Shown piece after piece: positions 26,544-36,224 of a stretch of 64,000 bases of DNA. A model generated the notes under the pieces. It saw only the letters and a program-made list of their open reading frames with translations, ran no database searches and had not been told where the DNA came from. The position numbers and the translations under genes are program-made. Each line of letters begins with the position of its first letter. Position 1 is the first letter of the stretch. The stretch spans positions 33,794 to 97,793 of the forward strand of contig CACLST010000002.1 in NCBI GenBank assembly GCA_902609675.1. Reading direction: 5' to 3'. Source of the stretch: an uncultured Pelagibacteraceae bacterium (lineage in GTDB: Bacteria > Pseudomonadota > Alphaproteobacteria > Pelagibacterales > Pelagibacteraceae).

Positions 26544-28766
26544 ATGAAAATTAACAAAGTAGTAGTTATAGGGTCAGGCACAATGGGTAGTGGAATCGCT
26601 GCTCAATTATGTAATGCAAATGTTCCGGTAACATTGTTAGACTTAACCACTGAAATTTCTGAAAAAGCTAGAGAGAGAATTTTAAAGTCTAGACCTCCTT
26701 TATTAATAGATAAGTCAAAAATAAATAATATAAATGTTGGAAATATAAATGACAATTTCAATCAAGTTGGTGAAGCAGACTGGATAGTTGAAGCTGTCGT
26801 TGAGAGAATTGATATTAAACACAATATTTATGAAAAAATTTTTAAAGAAAGAAAAAAAGGATCAATAGTATCTTCAAACACATCTTCTATTCCAATTAAA
26901 GTTCTTTCAGAAAAACTCTCCGATGAGGAAAAAAAAGATTTTTGTATAACTCACTTCTTTAATCCAGTGAGATATATGGATTTGTTAGAAATTGTAAAAA
27001 ATGAATATAATGATTTAGATCAAATAAACTCACTTAAAAGTTTTTGTGAAAAAGATTTAGGAAAAGGAGCATTAATCTGTAATGATACTCCAGGATTTTT
27101 AGGAAATAGAATTGGTGTCTACGCTATGCAAGTGGCTATGACTGAAGCTTTTAAAATGAAATTAACAATTGAAGAAGCTGATGCCGTTTTTGGAAGACCA
27201 ATGGGAATACCAAAAACAGGTGTTTTTGGACTTTATGATTTAATTGGAATTGATTTGATGGCTGATGTTTTAAAAAGTTTTATAAAAGAACTTCCAGAAA
27301 CTGATGATTTTCAAGTTGTGGCGAAGGAAATACCATTAGTTAAAAAACTAATAGAAACTGGGTATACCGGAAGAAAAGGAAAAGGTGGTTTCTATAGAAT
27401 GAATAAGTCTGATAATAAAAAAATTCTAGAAGGTATAAGCTTAGAAACAGGTGAATATTCACTATCTAAAAAGTTCAATTTAGGATCAGAAAAAATGGAT
27501 ATTGTTGGTCTTATAAATAGAAAAGATAAATATGGTGAATACGCCTGGTCTGTAATTTCAAAAATTATTAAATATGCATCATCTTTAGTTCCAGGTATTA
27601 CAGATAAATTTAATGATATCGACGAAGCAATGAGACTAGGGTTTAACTGGTCTAAGGGACCTTTTGAAATGTTAAAAGAAATTGGTGTTAAGGATTTTTT
27701 TGAGAGAATAGATGCATTTGAAAATAATAAGTTTCTTGAAAACTTATCTCAAAGTAAAGACGAAAACTTTTATGGTGAAAGACAACAATACACTGATTTA
27801 GAAACTTTAGGTAAAATAAAACCAAAGGCCATTAAATTAGATAAAAATAACTCTGCTGAAACCTATAGATTTGACGACTTTAATATTGTTGAATTCACTA
27901 CTAAGGCTAATGCTTTAGATTACGACTCGATGGATAGCTTAAAAAATGCAACTGACAAACCTTTAATTATAATAAATGAGGCGATGCAGTTTTCAGCAGG
28001 TGTGAACTTGTCTTACACAATGAATTTTGCAGATAAAGGAGATTTTAAATCTATTGAAAAGTTTGTTAAATATTTTCAGGAGACTTGTAAACATTTAAAA
28101 TATTCTAAGTATCCAGTTGTATCAGCGCCATCAGGGTTGGCATTGGGTGGTGGTTTTGAAGTTTTATGTCAAAGTAACTTTGTTGCGTCCCATACAAACA
28201 TTGTAGTTGGCTTAGTCGAGACTATGGTTGGATTAATTCCAGCAGGTGGAGGATGTAAAGAAATGCTTTGGAGATGGTCTCAAACTGAAGAAGCTAAAAA
28301 TGATCCTGATTATGCTTCTTTAAAAGTATTTGATATTATTGGATATGCTAAAACTGCTACATCACCAATTGAAGCTGAGCCTTTAAAATATTTAAGACCA
28401 GAGGATAAAAAAATTATGAGTAGAAATAGTTTATTACAGGTTTCTAAAGAGATAATTCAAAATAATAAAGATTTTTCTCCCCCAGAGGAATGTACATTTA
28501 AACTGTCAGGAAAAAGCGTTTATGACAAAATGGTAAAAATGTTAGAAAAATTATACAATGAAAAAATTATTCTTGATCATGGCATGGAAGTTGGAAAAGA
28601 ACTAGCAAAAGTATTGAGTGGTGGAGATACTGCTTTAGAAAAAACCTTATCAGAGGATGATTTATATAAATTAGAGTTAGATGCATTTATGAAGCTAATT
28701 GAGACAGAAAAAACTCAACAAAGAATTAAACATACATTGAAAACTGGTAAACCTCTGGTAAACTAA
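26544..28766 (+). CDS. 3-hydroxyacyl-CoA dehydrogenase/enoyl-CoA hydratase fusion
   Basis: This 740-residue bifunctional beta-oxidation enzyme has the dehydrogenase first (Rossmann GSGTMGSG at residues 10-17; catalytic HFFNPV near 140; NDTPGFLGNR near 185). The hydratase/isomerase-like domain is C-terminal (about 430-650, with SGLALGGGFEVLC and GLIPAGGGCKE). This order is the reverse of E. coli FadB and like FadN-type proteins. It would hydrate an enoyl-CoA and oxidise the 3-hydroxyacyl-CoA. No acyl-CoA dehydrogenase or ligase is nearby; the thiolase at 12806 could complete the cycle. A small membrane protein gene follows by 4 bp. Confidence 0.9.
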   Translation: MKINKVVVIGSGTMGSGIAAQLCNANVPVTLLDLTTEISEKARERILKSRPPLLIDKSKINNINVGNINDNFNQVGEADWIVEAVVERIDIKHNIYEKIFKERKKGSIVSSNTSSIPIKVLSEKLSDEEKKDFCITHFFNPVRYMDLLEIVKNEYNDLDQINSLKSFCEKDLGKGALICNDTPGFLGNRIGVYAMQVAMTEAFKMKLTIEEADAVFGRPMGIPKTGVFGLYDLIGIDLMADVLKSFIKELPETDDFQVVAKEIPLVKKLIETGYTGRKGKGGFYRMNKSDNKKILEGISLETGEYSLSKKFNLGSEKMDIVGLINRKDKYGEYAWSVISKIIKYASSLVPGITDKFNDIDEAMRLGFNWSKGPFEMLKEIGVKDFFERIDAFENNKFLENLSQSKDENFYGERQQYTDLETLGKIKPKAIKLDKNNSAETYRFDDFNIVEFTTKANALDYDSMDSLKNATDKPLIIINEAMQFSAGVNLSYTMNFADKGDFKSIEKFVKYFQETCKHLKYSKYPVVSAPSGLALGGGFEVLCQSNFVASHTNIVVGLVETMVGLIPAGGGCKEMLWRWSQTEEAKNDPDYASLKVFDIIGYAKTATSPIEAEPLKYLRPEDKKIMSRNSLLQVSKEIIQNNKDFSPPEECTFKLSGKSVYDKMVKMLEKLYNEKIILDHGMEVGKELAKVLSGGDTALEKTLSEDDLYKLELDAFMKLIETEKTQQRIKHTLKTGKPLVN

Positions 28767-28770
28767 CATC

Positions 28771-28992
28771 ATGGCAAATAGACCAACAAAAAAACAAGTA
28801 GACAACGCAACAAAAATTCTAATTTCTTGGAAGAAAAAAATGCCATTTTATTATGCTGCAGCTATTATAATTGCTCTAATAATAATTCTAGTTTCTTCAA
28901 ATTCGAATAAAGAGCTTTCTATGCATCAAAAAAATATCAATGATTTTAAAAAAGCAGCTGAATTTATTCATAAAAATAGCTCTAAAAATTGA
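28771..28992 (+). CDS. Small single-helix membrane protein of unknown function
   Basis: This 73-residue protein has a lysine-rich N-terminus, one strong membrane helix (about residues 29-46, AAAIIIALIIILVSS), and a short polar tail rich in Lys and Asn. I do not recognise a family. It is squeezed between the HCDH-ECH gene (4 bp) and the ureohydrolase gene, whose TTG start overlaps its TGA stop as TTGA. That packing argues for a real, co-translated gene. Confidence 0.6.
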   Translation: MANRPTKKQVDNATKILISWKKKMPFYYAAAIIIALIIILVSSNSNKELSMHQKNINDFKKAAEFIHKNSSKN

Positions 28993-29945
28993 AAGATAAA
29001 AATAAAAAACCAATCCAACCAGTAAGTGGAACAAAAGTACCAAGATATGCGGGACCATCAACCTTCGCTAGATTGCCAGAATTAAGAGATGTTGAAAGTT
29101 GTGATGTTGCAATTGTAGGAGTTCCTTTTGACTCTGGAACTAGTTACAGGCCTGGAGCACGATTTGGACCCCAAAGTATAAGACAAGCTTCAAGACATTT
29201 GAGAACAAATTATCACCCAAGTTATGATGTTGAACCATTTAAAGTGCAACAAGTTGCGGATGCAGGGGATATAGCCTGTAATCCTTTTAATATTGATGAG
29301 GCTATAAAACAAATAGAAGTTGGTGCTACAGATATTTTAAATAAAGTAGGAGGGATTATTAGTCTTGGCGGTGATCATACAATAGCTGTTCCATTGCTTA
29401 GAGCAATTAATAAAAAGAATAAAGGTCCAGTTTCATTAGTCCATTTCGATGCTCATCTAGATACTTGGGATACTTATTTTGGAGCACCTTATACACATGG
29501 TACACCATTTAGGAGAGCTAGAGAGGAAAATTTATTTTTAGATGATGCGTCAATGCACGTTGGAATAAGAGGGCCTCTTTATAGTAGAGAAGATATCAAA
29601 AATGATGAAAGTTTTGGTTTTAAAATAATCCATTGTGATGAATTTCAAACGGAAGGTATAGACAAAATAGTTGAGAGAATTAGAAACAGAGTAGGAGACA
29701 ATTCCTTATATATGTCGATAGACATTGACGTCTTAGATCCAGCTTTTGCTCCTGGAACTGGTACACCCGAGATAGCAGGTATGACTACGAGAGAAATTGT
29801 AAATGTTATTAGAGGATTGTCAGGCTTAAACTTAGTTTCAGCTGATGTTGTTGAGGTAGCACCAGCATATGATCATGCAGAAGTAACTTCTTTAGCAGCT
29901 GCTACAATTGTTTATGAATTGACAAATTTGTTTGCAAAAGCCTAA
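28989..29945 (+). CDS. Agmatinase-family ureohydrolase (SpeB-like)
   Basis: This 318-residue manganese ureohydrolase has the metal motifs GGDHTI (about residue 122), HFDAHLDTWD (about 155) and SIDIDVLDPAFAPGTGTPE (about 245). The family hydrolyses agmatine, guanidinobutyrate, guanidinopropionate or proclavaminate to urea plus an amine. The RPGARFGPQSIR block favours agmatinase/guanidinobutyrase over arginase. The only start in reach is TTG, overlapping the upstream stop. An aldehyde dehydrogenase follows 19 bp later, so a guanidino compound or polyamine breakdown route is likely, ending in an amino or guanidino acid. No urease is visible in the window. Confidence 0.88.
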   Translation: MKDKNKKPIQPVSGTKVPRYAGPSTFARLPELRDVESCDVAIVGVPFDSGTSYRPGARFGPQSIRQASRHLRTNYHPSYDVEPFKVQQVADAGDIACNPFNIDEAIKQIEVGATDILNKVGGIISLGGDHTIAVPLLRAINKKNKGPVSLVHFDAHLDTWDTYFGAPYTHGTPFRRAREENLFLDDASMHVGIRGPLYSREDIKNDESFGFKIIHCDEFQTEGIDKIVERIRNRVGDNSLYMSIDIDVLDPAFAPGTGTPEIAGMTTREIVNVIRGLSGLNLVSADVVEVAPAYDHAEVTSLAAATIVYELTNLFAKA

Positions 29946-29964
29946 AGAACAGATAGCTTAATAT

Positions 29965-31398
29965 ATGCTAGAAAAAAGAAATTTTTATATAAATGGTAAA
30001 TGGGTAGAACCAAAAAATTCTAAAGATATTCAAGTAATAAATCCTGCTACAGAAAAAAGTTGTGCTGTTATTTCATTGGGTGGAAAAGAAGATGTTGATG
30101 ATTCAGTGTCAGCTGCAAAAACTGCTTTTCAAACTTGGGGTTTTACAAAAAAAGAAGAGAGGATTAAACTATTAGAAAAGTTCTATGAGCTATATAAAAA
30201 AAGATGGAATGACACCACAGAAGCAATAATGATGGAAATGGGTGCTCCAAAAGATTTTGCATCGAAACTACAAACTGGTACAGGAGCCAGCCATACGAAA
30301 TCATTTATAAAGTATCTTAAAGCTTTTGATTTTGAAAAACCTTTAGGAGATCACGCACAAGATCAGAGAATTATTTATGAACCCAAAGGAGTTTGTGTAT
30401 TAATAACTCCTTGGAATTGGCCAATGAATCAAGTTTGTTTAAAAGTAATCCCAGCTTTAGCAGCAGGATGTACTATGATCTTAAAACCTTCTGAGCTAGC
30501 ACCTTTGTCATCGATGATACTTGCAGAGCTTATTGATGAGGCAGGTTTTCCAAAAGGTGTATTTAATTTAGTTAATGGAGATGGGGAAACTACAGGTAAT
30601 GCACTGACAAGTCACAAAGATGTAAATATGATATCTTTTACAGGTTCAACAAGAGCTGGAGCTCTAATTTCTCAAAACGCAGCAAAAGACTTTAAAAGGG
30701 TAAGTCTTGAATTAGGTGGAAAAGGAGCAAATATTATTTTTAAAGATGCAGATTCTGAGGCAATTGAAAGAGGAGCAGCAAGATGTTTTAGAAATTCAGG
30801 GCAATCATGTAATGCACCTACAAGAATGCTGGTAGAAAAATCAATTTATGATGATGCAGTAAATAGATTAAAAAAATTTGCTAATGAATATAAAGTTGAT
30901 GTTCCTCAAAAAGAAGGGGACCATATAGGTCCAGTAATATCAGAAACTCAATATAATAAAATTCAAGGTTTAATTAAAAAGGGTATAGACGAAGGAGCTA
31001 ATTTAATAGCAGGGGGACCTGGAAAACCTGATGGTTTAGAAGATGGTTATTACGTAAAGCCAACTGTTTTTGCTGATGTAAATAATAATATGGAAATTGC
31101 CAGAACTGAGATTTTTGGTCCAGTATTATCAGTAATTCCATTTGAAACAGAAGAAGAGGCAATAGCAATTGCAAATGATACTCCTTATGGTTTGACAAAC
31201 TATATTCAAACCGAAGATCAAGAAAAAGTTAAAAGAGTTGCAAGAAAACTTCGATCAGGAATGATAGTTGCAAATACTGCTTCACTTGCTGTAGACGCCC
31301 CATTTGGAGGATTTAAACACTCTGGAATAGGGAGAGAAGGTGGAAAAGAAGGTTTGTTAGAATTTTTAGAAGTAAAATCTATTGGTGGTTGGAATTAA
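29965..31398 (+). CDS. NAD(P)-dependent aldehyde dehydrogenase (paralog 2)
   Basis: This 477-residue aldehyde dehydrogenase has Cys282 (NSGQSCNAPTR), Glu249 (LELGGKGA), Asn151 (TPWNWP) and EIFGPV. It aligns almost end to end with the enzyme at 3049-4479, sharing FYINGKWV, SAAKxAF, EERxKLLEKF and the C-terminal GGW(N). The ureohydrolase immediately upstream suggests gamma-guanidino- or gamma-amino-butyraldehyde as substrate, which is an inference. Its stop overlaps the stop of the convergent M20 deacetylase gene by 4 bp. Confidence 0.9.
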   Translation: MLEKRNFYINGKWVEPKNSKDIQVINPATEKSCAVISLGGKEDVDDSVSAAKTAFQTWGFTKKEERIKLLEKFYELYKKRWNDTTEAIMMEMGAPKDFASKLQTGTGASHTKSFIKYLKAFDFEKPLGDHAQDQRIIYEPKGVCVLITPWNWPMNQVCLKVIPALAAGCTMILKPSELAPLSSMILAELIDEAGFPKGVFNLVNGDGETTGNALTSHKDVNMISFTGSTRAGALISQNAAKDFKRVSLELGGKGANIIFKDADSEAIERGAARCFRNSGQSCNAPTRMLVEKSIYDDAVNRLKKFANEYKVDVPQKEGDHIGPVISETQYNKIQGLIKKGIDEGANLIAGGPGKPDGLEDGYYVKPTVFADVNNNMEIARTEIFGPVLSVIPFETEEEAIAIANDTPYGLTNYIQTEDQEKVKRVARKLRSGMIVANTASLAVDAPFGGFKHSGIGREGGKEGLLEFLEVKSIGGWN

Positions 31399-32582
31399 TT
31401 CAAAGATTTATTTTTTACACCATCTAAAAAACGAATACATTTTTTAATTTCAGATAGTTTTATAAACTCATCAATCTTATGTGCTTGCTTTATAGATCCT
31501 GGTCCACATACAACTGTACTTATCCCAATCTCTTGAAATAGTCCTGCTTCGGTTCCAAATGAAACCACTTCTCTAGAATTATCTCCAGTTATACTTGAAA
31601 CAAATTCACACGCCTCTGAGTTAGAAATTCTATCGAAACCAGTTATTTCACCAATAATATGTTTTTTAATTGAAGACTCTGGATAAATTTTTTTCATTTT
31701 GGGTAAAAGAATTTCTTTTGTAAATTTATCTATTTCGTCATTTAAATAAATTCCATCTTCTTTAACAACTGGTCTTGTTTCCCAGTTCACATGACATTTA
31801 TCAGCGATTACATTATGTGCAATGCCACCAAAAATTCCACCAATTTGTAAAGTTGAGTATGGAGGATCAAAGATAGAATCTTTAAGCTGTCTTTCTTTAA
31901 GTTTTTCTTTTAATTCTAAGAGTTTATTTACATATCTTGCTGCAAATTCAACCGCACTTACTCCTTTATCTGGTTGAGAACTATGACCTGCAAGACCTTC
32001 AAAGTAAGTAGTATATTCATAGCATCCTTTGTGTGCATCTATTATTTTCATATTAGTTGGTTCACCTACAATACAAATACAATCATGTATTTCCCTTTTT
32101 TTTAATTCTTTAATTAAAATAGGCGCACCTTTACATGCAGTTTCCTCATCGAAAGTAAATGAGAAATGAATATCTCTATCCAAATTTGATGAAGAGAAAA
32201 TAGGAGCATATGCTAATGCGCATGCTATAAATCCTTTCATATCACATGAGCCTCTACCAAATAATTTATCTTCTTTAATTGTTGCATCAAAAGGATCTGT
32301 TGCCCATCCTTTAGAAACTGGAACTACATCAGTATGACCAGATAAAATTATTGGTTTTTTGTCACTCGCTTTTTTAGCTTTAATAGTTGAAAATAGATTT
32401 ACTCTTTTTTCTTCTTCGTCATATGTTCTAAAAGATACCGCACCCAATGAATTTAAAATGTTATCACAATAGTCAATTAGTAGAGTATTGTTTTCACCAG
32501 ATACAGTTTTAAATGCAATTAAATCTTTTAGTATTTTAATTGAATTACTATATATTTCTTCTAAATTATTTCCTGTACTCAT
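31395..32582 (-). CDS. M20-family deacetylase/peptidase (ArgE-like)
   Basis: This 395-residue zinc hydrolase has SGHTDVVPVS (about residue 80), GRGSCDMKGFIA (about 110) with the bridging Asp, the catalytic EE pair in FDEETACKG (about 144), and FGTEAGLFQ near residue 345. The length and motifs match acetylornithine deacetylase ArgE, which releases acetate from N-acetylornithine. Other M20 members remove acyl groups from diaminobutyrate-like or other amino acids. Nearby ureohydrolase and aldehyde dehydrogenase genes point to arginine/polyamine chemistry. A link to the ectoine-like hydrolase at 7113 is conceivable but unsupported. Confidence 0.85.
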   Translation of the reverse strand: MSTGNNLEEIYSNSIKILKDLIAFKTVSGENNTLLIDYCDNILNSLGAVSFRTYDEEEKRVNLFSTIKAKKASDKKPIILSGHTDVVPVSKGWATDPFDATIKEDKLFGRGSCDMKGFIACALAYAPIFSSSNLDRDIHFSFTFDEETACKGAPILIKELKKREIHDCICIVGEPTNMKIIDAHKGCYEYTTYFEGLAGHSSQPDKGVSAVEFAARYVNKLLELKEKLKERQLKDSIFDPPYSTLQIGGIFGGIAHNVIADKCHVNWETRPVVKEDGIYLNDEIDKFTKEILLPKMKKIYPESSIKKHIIGEITGFDRISNSEACEFVSSITGDNSREVVSFGTEAGLFQEIGISTVVCGPGSIKQAHKIDEFIKLSEIKKCIRFLDGVKNKSLN

Positions 32583-32607
32583 TTGTTTTTAATTATATAT
32601 TAAATCT

Positions 32608-32949
32608 ATGAAAGAACAAATAACCTACGACATTTATGACAAAGTAGATATCAGAGTAGGAACAGTAATATCGGTAAAAAAAAATGAAAAAGCAAGGAAA
32701 CCATCTCTTGTTGTTGAGGTTGATTTTGGAAAAGATATAGGAATTAAGCAATCATCAGCACAGATAACCCATTATTATAATGAGGAAAATTTAGTTGGAA
32801 AACAAGTCATTGGTATATGTAATTTTCCTGAAAAAAATATAGCAGGTATTGTCTCTCAGGTTTTAATACTTGGTTCTATAGATGAGGAAGGCAAAGTTGT
32901 TCTTGTTCACCCGTCCCAAAAAGTAGAAAATGGTTTGCCTGTAGCATAA
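32608..32949 (+). CDS. csaA: CsaA-like tRNA-binding-domain protein
   Basis: This 113-residue single-domain protein has the EMAP/tRNA-binding fold, with VDIRVGTVISV at the start, LVVEVDFGKDIGIKQSSAQIT, and LVGKQVIGICNFPEKNIAGIVSQVLILG. That is the CsaA pattern (an export-related chaperone in Bacillus; tRNA binding by homology). It is divergent from the M20 gene by about 25 bp and 2 bp upstream of the LysE-type exporter. Confidence 0.88.
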   Translation: MKEQITYDIYDKVDIRVGTVISVKKNEKARKPSLVVEVDFGKDIGIKQSSAQITHYYNEENLVGKQVIGICNFPEKNIAGIVSQVLILGSIDEEGKVVLVHPSQKVENGLPVA

Positions 32950-32951
32950 AC

Positions 32952-33542
32952 ATGCACCCCGAATTACTGTCTCTATGTTTGTTTATGTTTGTTACAAGCT
33001 GTTCTCCAGGTCCAAATAATATTGTTGCCTCTCACTCTGGATTTAATCACGGATTTAAAAAAACTATTCCTTTAATGTTGGGAGTAATTTTTGGATTTAC
33101 ATTTATGCTAGCAGTAATTAACTTTGGTTTAATAAATATATTTAAGCTTTATCCAATACTTCAAAAAGGTTTAATTATAACAGGAACAATTTTTTTAATA
33201 TATTTGTCATACAAAATATCATTTTCAAAATCATCAAGTGAAAGTGATAATTTAAAACCTGTAAATTTTGTTGAAACATTTCTGTATCAATTTTTAAATC
33301 CTAAAGGAGTAATTGTTGCTATAATTGCAGTTTCTACCTATGTAGAATCTGGTGGCAACTTTATTTCATATTCAATTTGGTTATTAAGCATTGCCTTTTT
33401 TTTTGCAGTTATTAGTATTATTTTTTGGACTATAATTGGAAAATTTATGAGGAAATTCGCGACAAATGAGAAATTTATTAAATGGTTTAATTATGTTATG
33501 TCGGCACTCTTATTAAGCTGTATAGCAACTTTTTATTACTAA
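32952..33542 (+). CDS. LysE/RhtB-family exporter
   Basis: This 196-residue membrane protein has about six helices and the family motif SCSPGPNNIVASHSGFNHGFKK in the first loop. These proteins export amino acids or small metabolites. The substrate cannot be read. It lies 2 bp after csaA and 6 bp before aconitase, so it may be carried on a housekeeping transcript. Confidence 0.9.
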   Translation: MHPELLSLCLFMFVTSCSPGPNNIVASHSGFNHGFKKTIPLMLGVIFGFTFMLAVINFGLINIFKLYPILQKGLIITGTIFLIYLSYKISFSKSSSESDNLKPVNFVETFLYQFLNPKGVIVAIIAVSTYVESGGNFISYSIWLLSIAFFFAVISIIFWTIIGKFMRKFATNEKFIKWFNYVMSALLLSCIATFYY

Positions 33543-33548
33543 AAAACT

Positions 33549-36224
33549 ATGAAACCAGGTAAACAAAATTCATTTAATTGTCTTAAAGAACTATCAGCAA
33601 ATGGAAAAAATTATTCATACTATTCACTAAAAGAAGCGGAGAAAAATGGTTTGGAAGGCATAAATAATTTACCAAAATCAATAAAAGTCTTACTTGAAAA
33701 TCTTCTTAGATATGAAGACAATGTGACAGTTAACAAAGAACAGATTTTAGCAATTAAAGAGTGGTTAAATTCAAAAAAATCTAAAACAGAAATTGCATAT
33801 AGACCTGCAAGAGTGCTTTTGCAAGATTATACGGGTATACCAGCTGTTGCTGATCTTGCTGCTATGAGGGATACAGTTAAGGAAAAGAACAAAGATCCTA
33901 ATACCATCAACCCTCTTTCTTCTGTGGATCTTGTGATCGATCATTCGGTTCAAGTTGATAAGTTTGCAACAAAGAGTTCATTAAAAGAAAATGTTGATAT
34001 TGAATTTGATAGAAACTTTGAGAGATATTCTTTTTTAAAATGGGGACAGCAAGCCTTTAATAATTTTAGAATTGTTCCTCCAGGTACAGGTATTTGCCAT
34101 CAGGTAAATTTAGAATATTTATCAAAAGTAGTTTGGAACGAAAAGTTTGAAGATAAAGAGTATTTATTTCCAGATACGCTAGTTGGAACTGATAGTCATA
34201 CCACAATGGTTAATGGGTTATCAGTATTAGGTTGGGGTGTTGGAGGAATTGAAGCAGAAGCAGGTATGCTGGGACAACCTATATCAATGTTGATACCAGA
34301 AGTGATTGGGTTTGAAATGAAAAATAAACTACCCGAAGGTACAACTGCTACCGATTTAGTTTTAACAGTAGTGAAAATGTTAAGAGACAAAGGTGTTGTA
34401 GGCAAATTTGTAGAATTTTATGGAGAAGGTCTAAAAAATCTAACACTTGCTGATAGAGCAACTATTGCCAATATGGCACCTGAGTACGGTGCTACCTGTG
34501 GATTTTTTCCAATTGATGATGAAACTTTAAAATATTTAGAATTTTCAGGAAGATCAAAAGAAAATATTCAAATCGTAGAAAAATATGCAAAAGAACAAAA
34601 TTTGTGGGCAAGTGAAGATGTTGTTTTTACTGATACTTTATCTTTAGACATGTCTACAGTTGTTCCAACAATCTCTGGACCAAAAAGACCACAGGATAAA
34701 GTTCTTTTAACAGAAGCATCAAAAAATTTTATAAAAGTTTTTGAAGATATATGTAAAAAAACTGATCCAACAATAGCAAAAATTAAAGATACAGATTTTG
34801 AGATAAAAGACGGAGACATATTAATAGCAGCTATTACGTCATGTACAAATACCTCCAATCCAAATGTATTAATTGGTGCAGGATTGTTAGCCAAAAATGC
34901 AATCGAAAAAGGTTTAACAGTCAAACCTTGGGTTAAAACTTCATTAGCGCCTGGATCACAAGTTGTTACTGACTATTTAGATAAAGCTGGTTTAAGTAAA
35001 TATTTAGATGAATTAGGTTTTAATCTAGTTGGTTATGGTTGCACTACTTGTATTGGTAACTCTGGACCTTTGCCAGATAATATTACTGATGCTGTTAAAG
35101 AAAATAATTTATACGCAGTTTCAGTTTTGTCTGGAAATAGAAACTTTGAAGGAAGGATTTCTCCTTTAGTAAAGGCTAACTATTTAGCTTCACCTCCTCT
35201 TGTAGTAGCTTATGCAATTGCAGGATCTATGAGAATGGATTTGTATAAAGATCCATTGGGTAAAGATAACAAAGGGCAAGATGTTTATTTGAAAGATATT
35301 TGGCCCTCTAATAAAGAGATTGAGGATACTCTTAAACAATCCTTAAACCCAGAAATGTTTGTGAACAGATATTCAAATGTCTCTGAAGGACCAGAACAAT
35401 GGCAAAAAATTAAAGTGGATAAAGGAAGTATTTATAATTGGGAAGAAAACTCTACCTATGTAAAAAAACCACCATTTTTTGAAAACTTACCAGATGAACC
35501 AGAGGGTTTTAAGGAAATAAAAGATGCAAGACCATTATTAATTTTAGGGGATATGGTAACAACAGACCATATATCTCCAGCTGGAAGCATTCAAAAAGAA
35601 AGCCCAACAGGAAATTATTTTATGAAGCATCAAATTTTGCCAAAGGATTATAACTCCTATGGCGCAAGAAGAGGAAATCATGAGGTAATGATGAGGGGAA
35701 CATTTGCCAATATTAGAATTAAAAATGAAATGGTCCCAGGTACTGAGGGAGGTTTCACTAAACTGTATCCTGAAGAAAAAGTAATGCCTATTTATGATGC
35801 TGTTGTTGAATACAAAAAAAGAGGAACTGATTTAGTAGTATTTGGTGGAAAAGAATATGGAACAGGTTCTTCAAGAGATTGGGCTGCAAAAGGAACAAAA
35901 TTATTAGGTGTAAAAGCTGTGATTGCAGAAAGCTTTGAAAGAATACATAGATCTAATCTTATAGGTATGGGGGTTTTACCTTTGCAGTTTGTAGACAACA
36001 TGAACAGACAGAATTTAAATCTAAAAGGGTCAGAATTAATTTCAGTATTAGGTCTTGAGAAAGGAATTAACCCAGGTGATCATTTAGAGGTTGAGATCAA
36101 ATATGCAACGGGTGATATTAAAAAAACTAAAATGTTGTGCAGAATAGACACTAAAAATGAATTAGAATACTATAAGAACGGTGGTATTCTACAATATGTT
36201 CTAAGGAATATGATTAATGGATGA
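33549..36224 (+). CDS. acnA: Aconitate hydratase A
   Basis: This 891-residue enzyme converts citrate to isocitrate through cis-aconitate in the TCA cycle. The [4Fe-4S] cluster cysteines are in TSCTNTSNP (about residue 432) and YGCTTCIGNSGPL (about residues 497-500). GTDSHTTMVNGL, the C-terminal swivel domain (from about 670) and the KEYGTGSSRDWAAKG motif are present. The length is standard for bacterial AcnA (about 890). It heads a plus-strand series with the YfgM-like and BamB-like genes, overlapping the former by 8 bp. Confidence 0.97.
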   Translation: MKPGKQNSFNCLKELSANGKNYSYYSLKEAEKNGLEGINNLPKSIKVLLENLLRYEDNVTVNKEQILAIKEWLNSKKSKTEIAYRPARVLLQDYTGIPAVADLAAMRDTVKEKNKDPNTINPLSSVDLVIDHSVQVDKFATKSSLKENVDIEFDRNFERYSFLKWGQQAFNNFRIVPPGTGICHQVNLEYLSKVVWNEKFEDKEYLFPDTLVGTDSHTTMVNGLSVLGWGVGGIEAEAGMLGQPISMLIPEVIGFEMKNKLPEGTTATDLVLTVVKMLRDKGVVGKFVEFYGEGLKNLTLADRATIANMAPEYGATCGFFPIDDETLKYLEFSGRSKENIQIVEKYAKEQNLWASEDVVFTDTLSLDMSTVVPTISGPKRPQDKVLLTEASKNFIKVFEDICKKTDPTIAKIKDTDFEIKDGDILIAAITSCTNTSNPNVLIGAGLLAKNAIEKGLTVKPWVKTSLAPGSQVVTDYLDKAGLSKYLDELGFNLVGYGCTTCIGNSGPLPDNITDAVKENNLYAVSVLSGNRNFEGRISPLVKANYLASPPLVVAYAIAGSMRMDLYKDPLGKDNKGQDVYLKDIWPSNKEIEDTLKQSLNPEMFVNRYSNVSEGPEQWQKIKVDKGSIYNWEENSTYVKKPPFFENLPDEPEGFKEIKDARPLLILGDMVTTDHISPAGSIQKESPTGNYFMKHQILPKDYNSYGARRGNHEVMMRGTFANIRIKNEMVPGTEGGFTKLYPEEKVMPIYDAVVEYKKRGTDLVVFGGKEYGTGSSRDWAAKGTKLLGVKAVIAESFERIHRSNLIGMGVLPLQFVDNMNRQNLNLKGSELISVLGLEKGINPGDHLEVEIKYATGDIKKTKMLCRIDTKNELEYYKNGGILQYVLRNMING

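Noticed and set aside
34568-34924. 118-residue minus-strand ORF inside aconitase
   Set aside because: It overlaps the iron-sulfur cysteine region of acnA in reverse and has no own signals.
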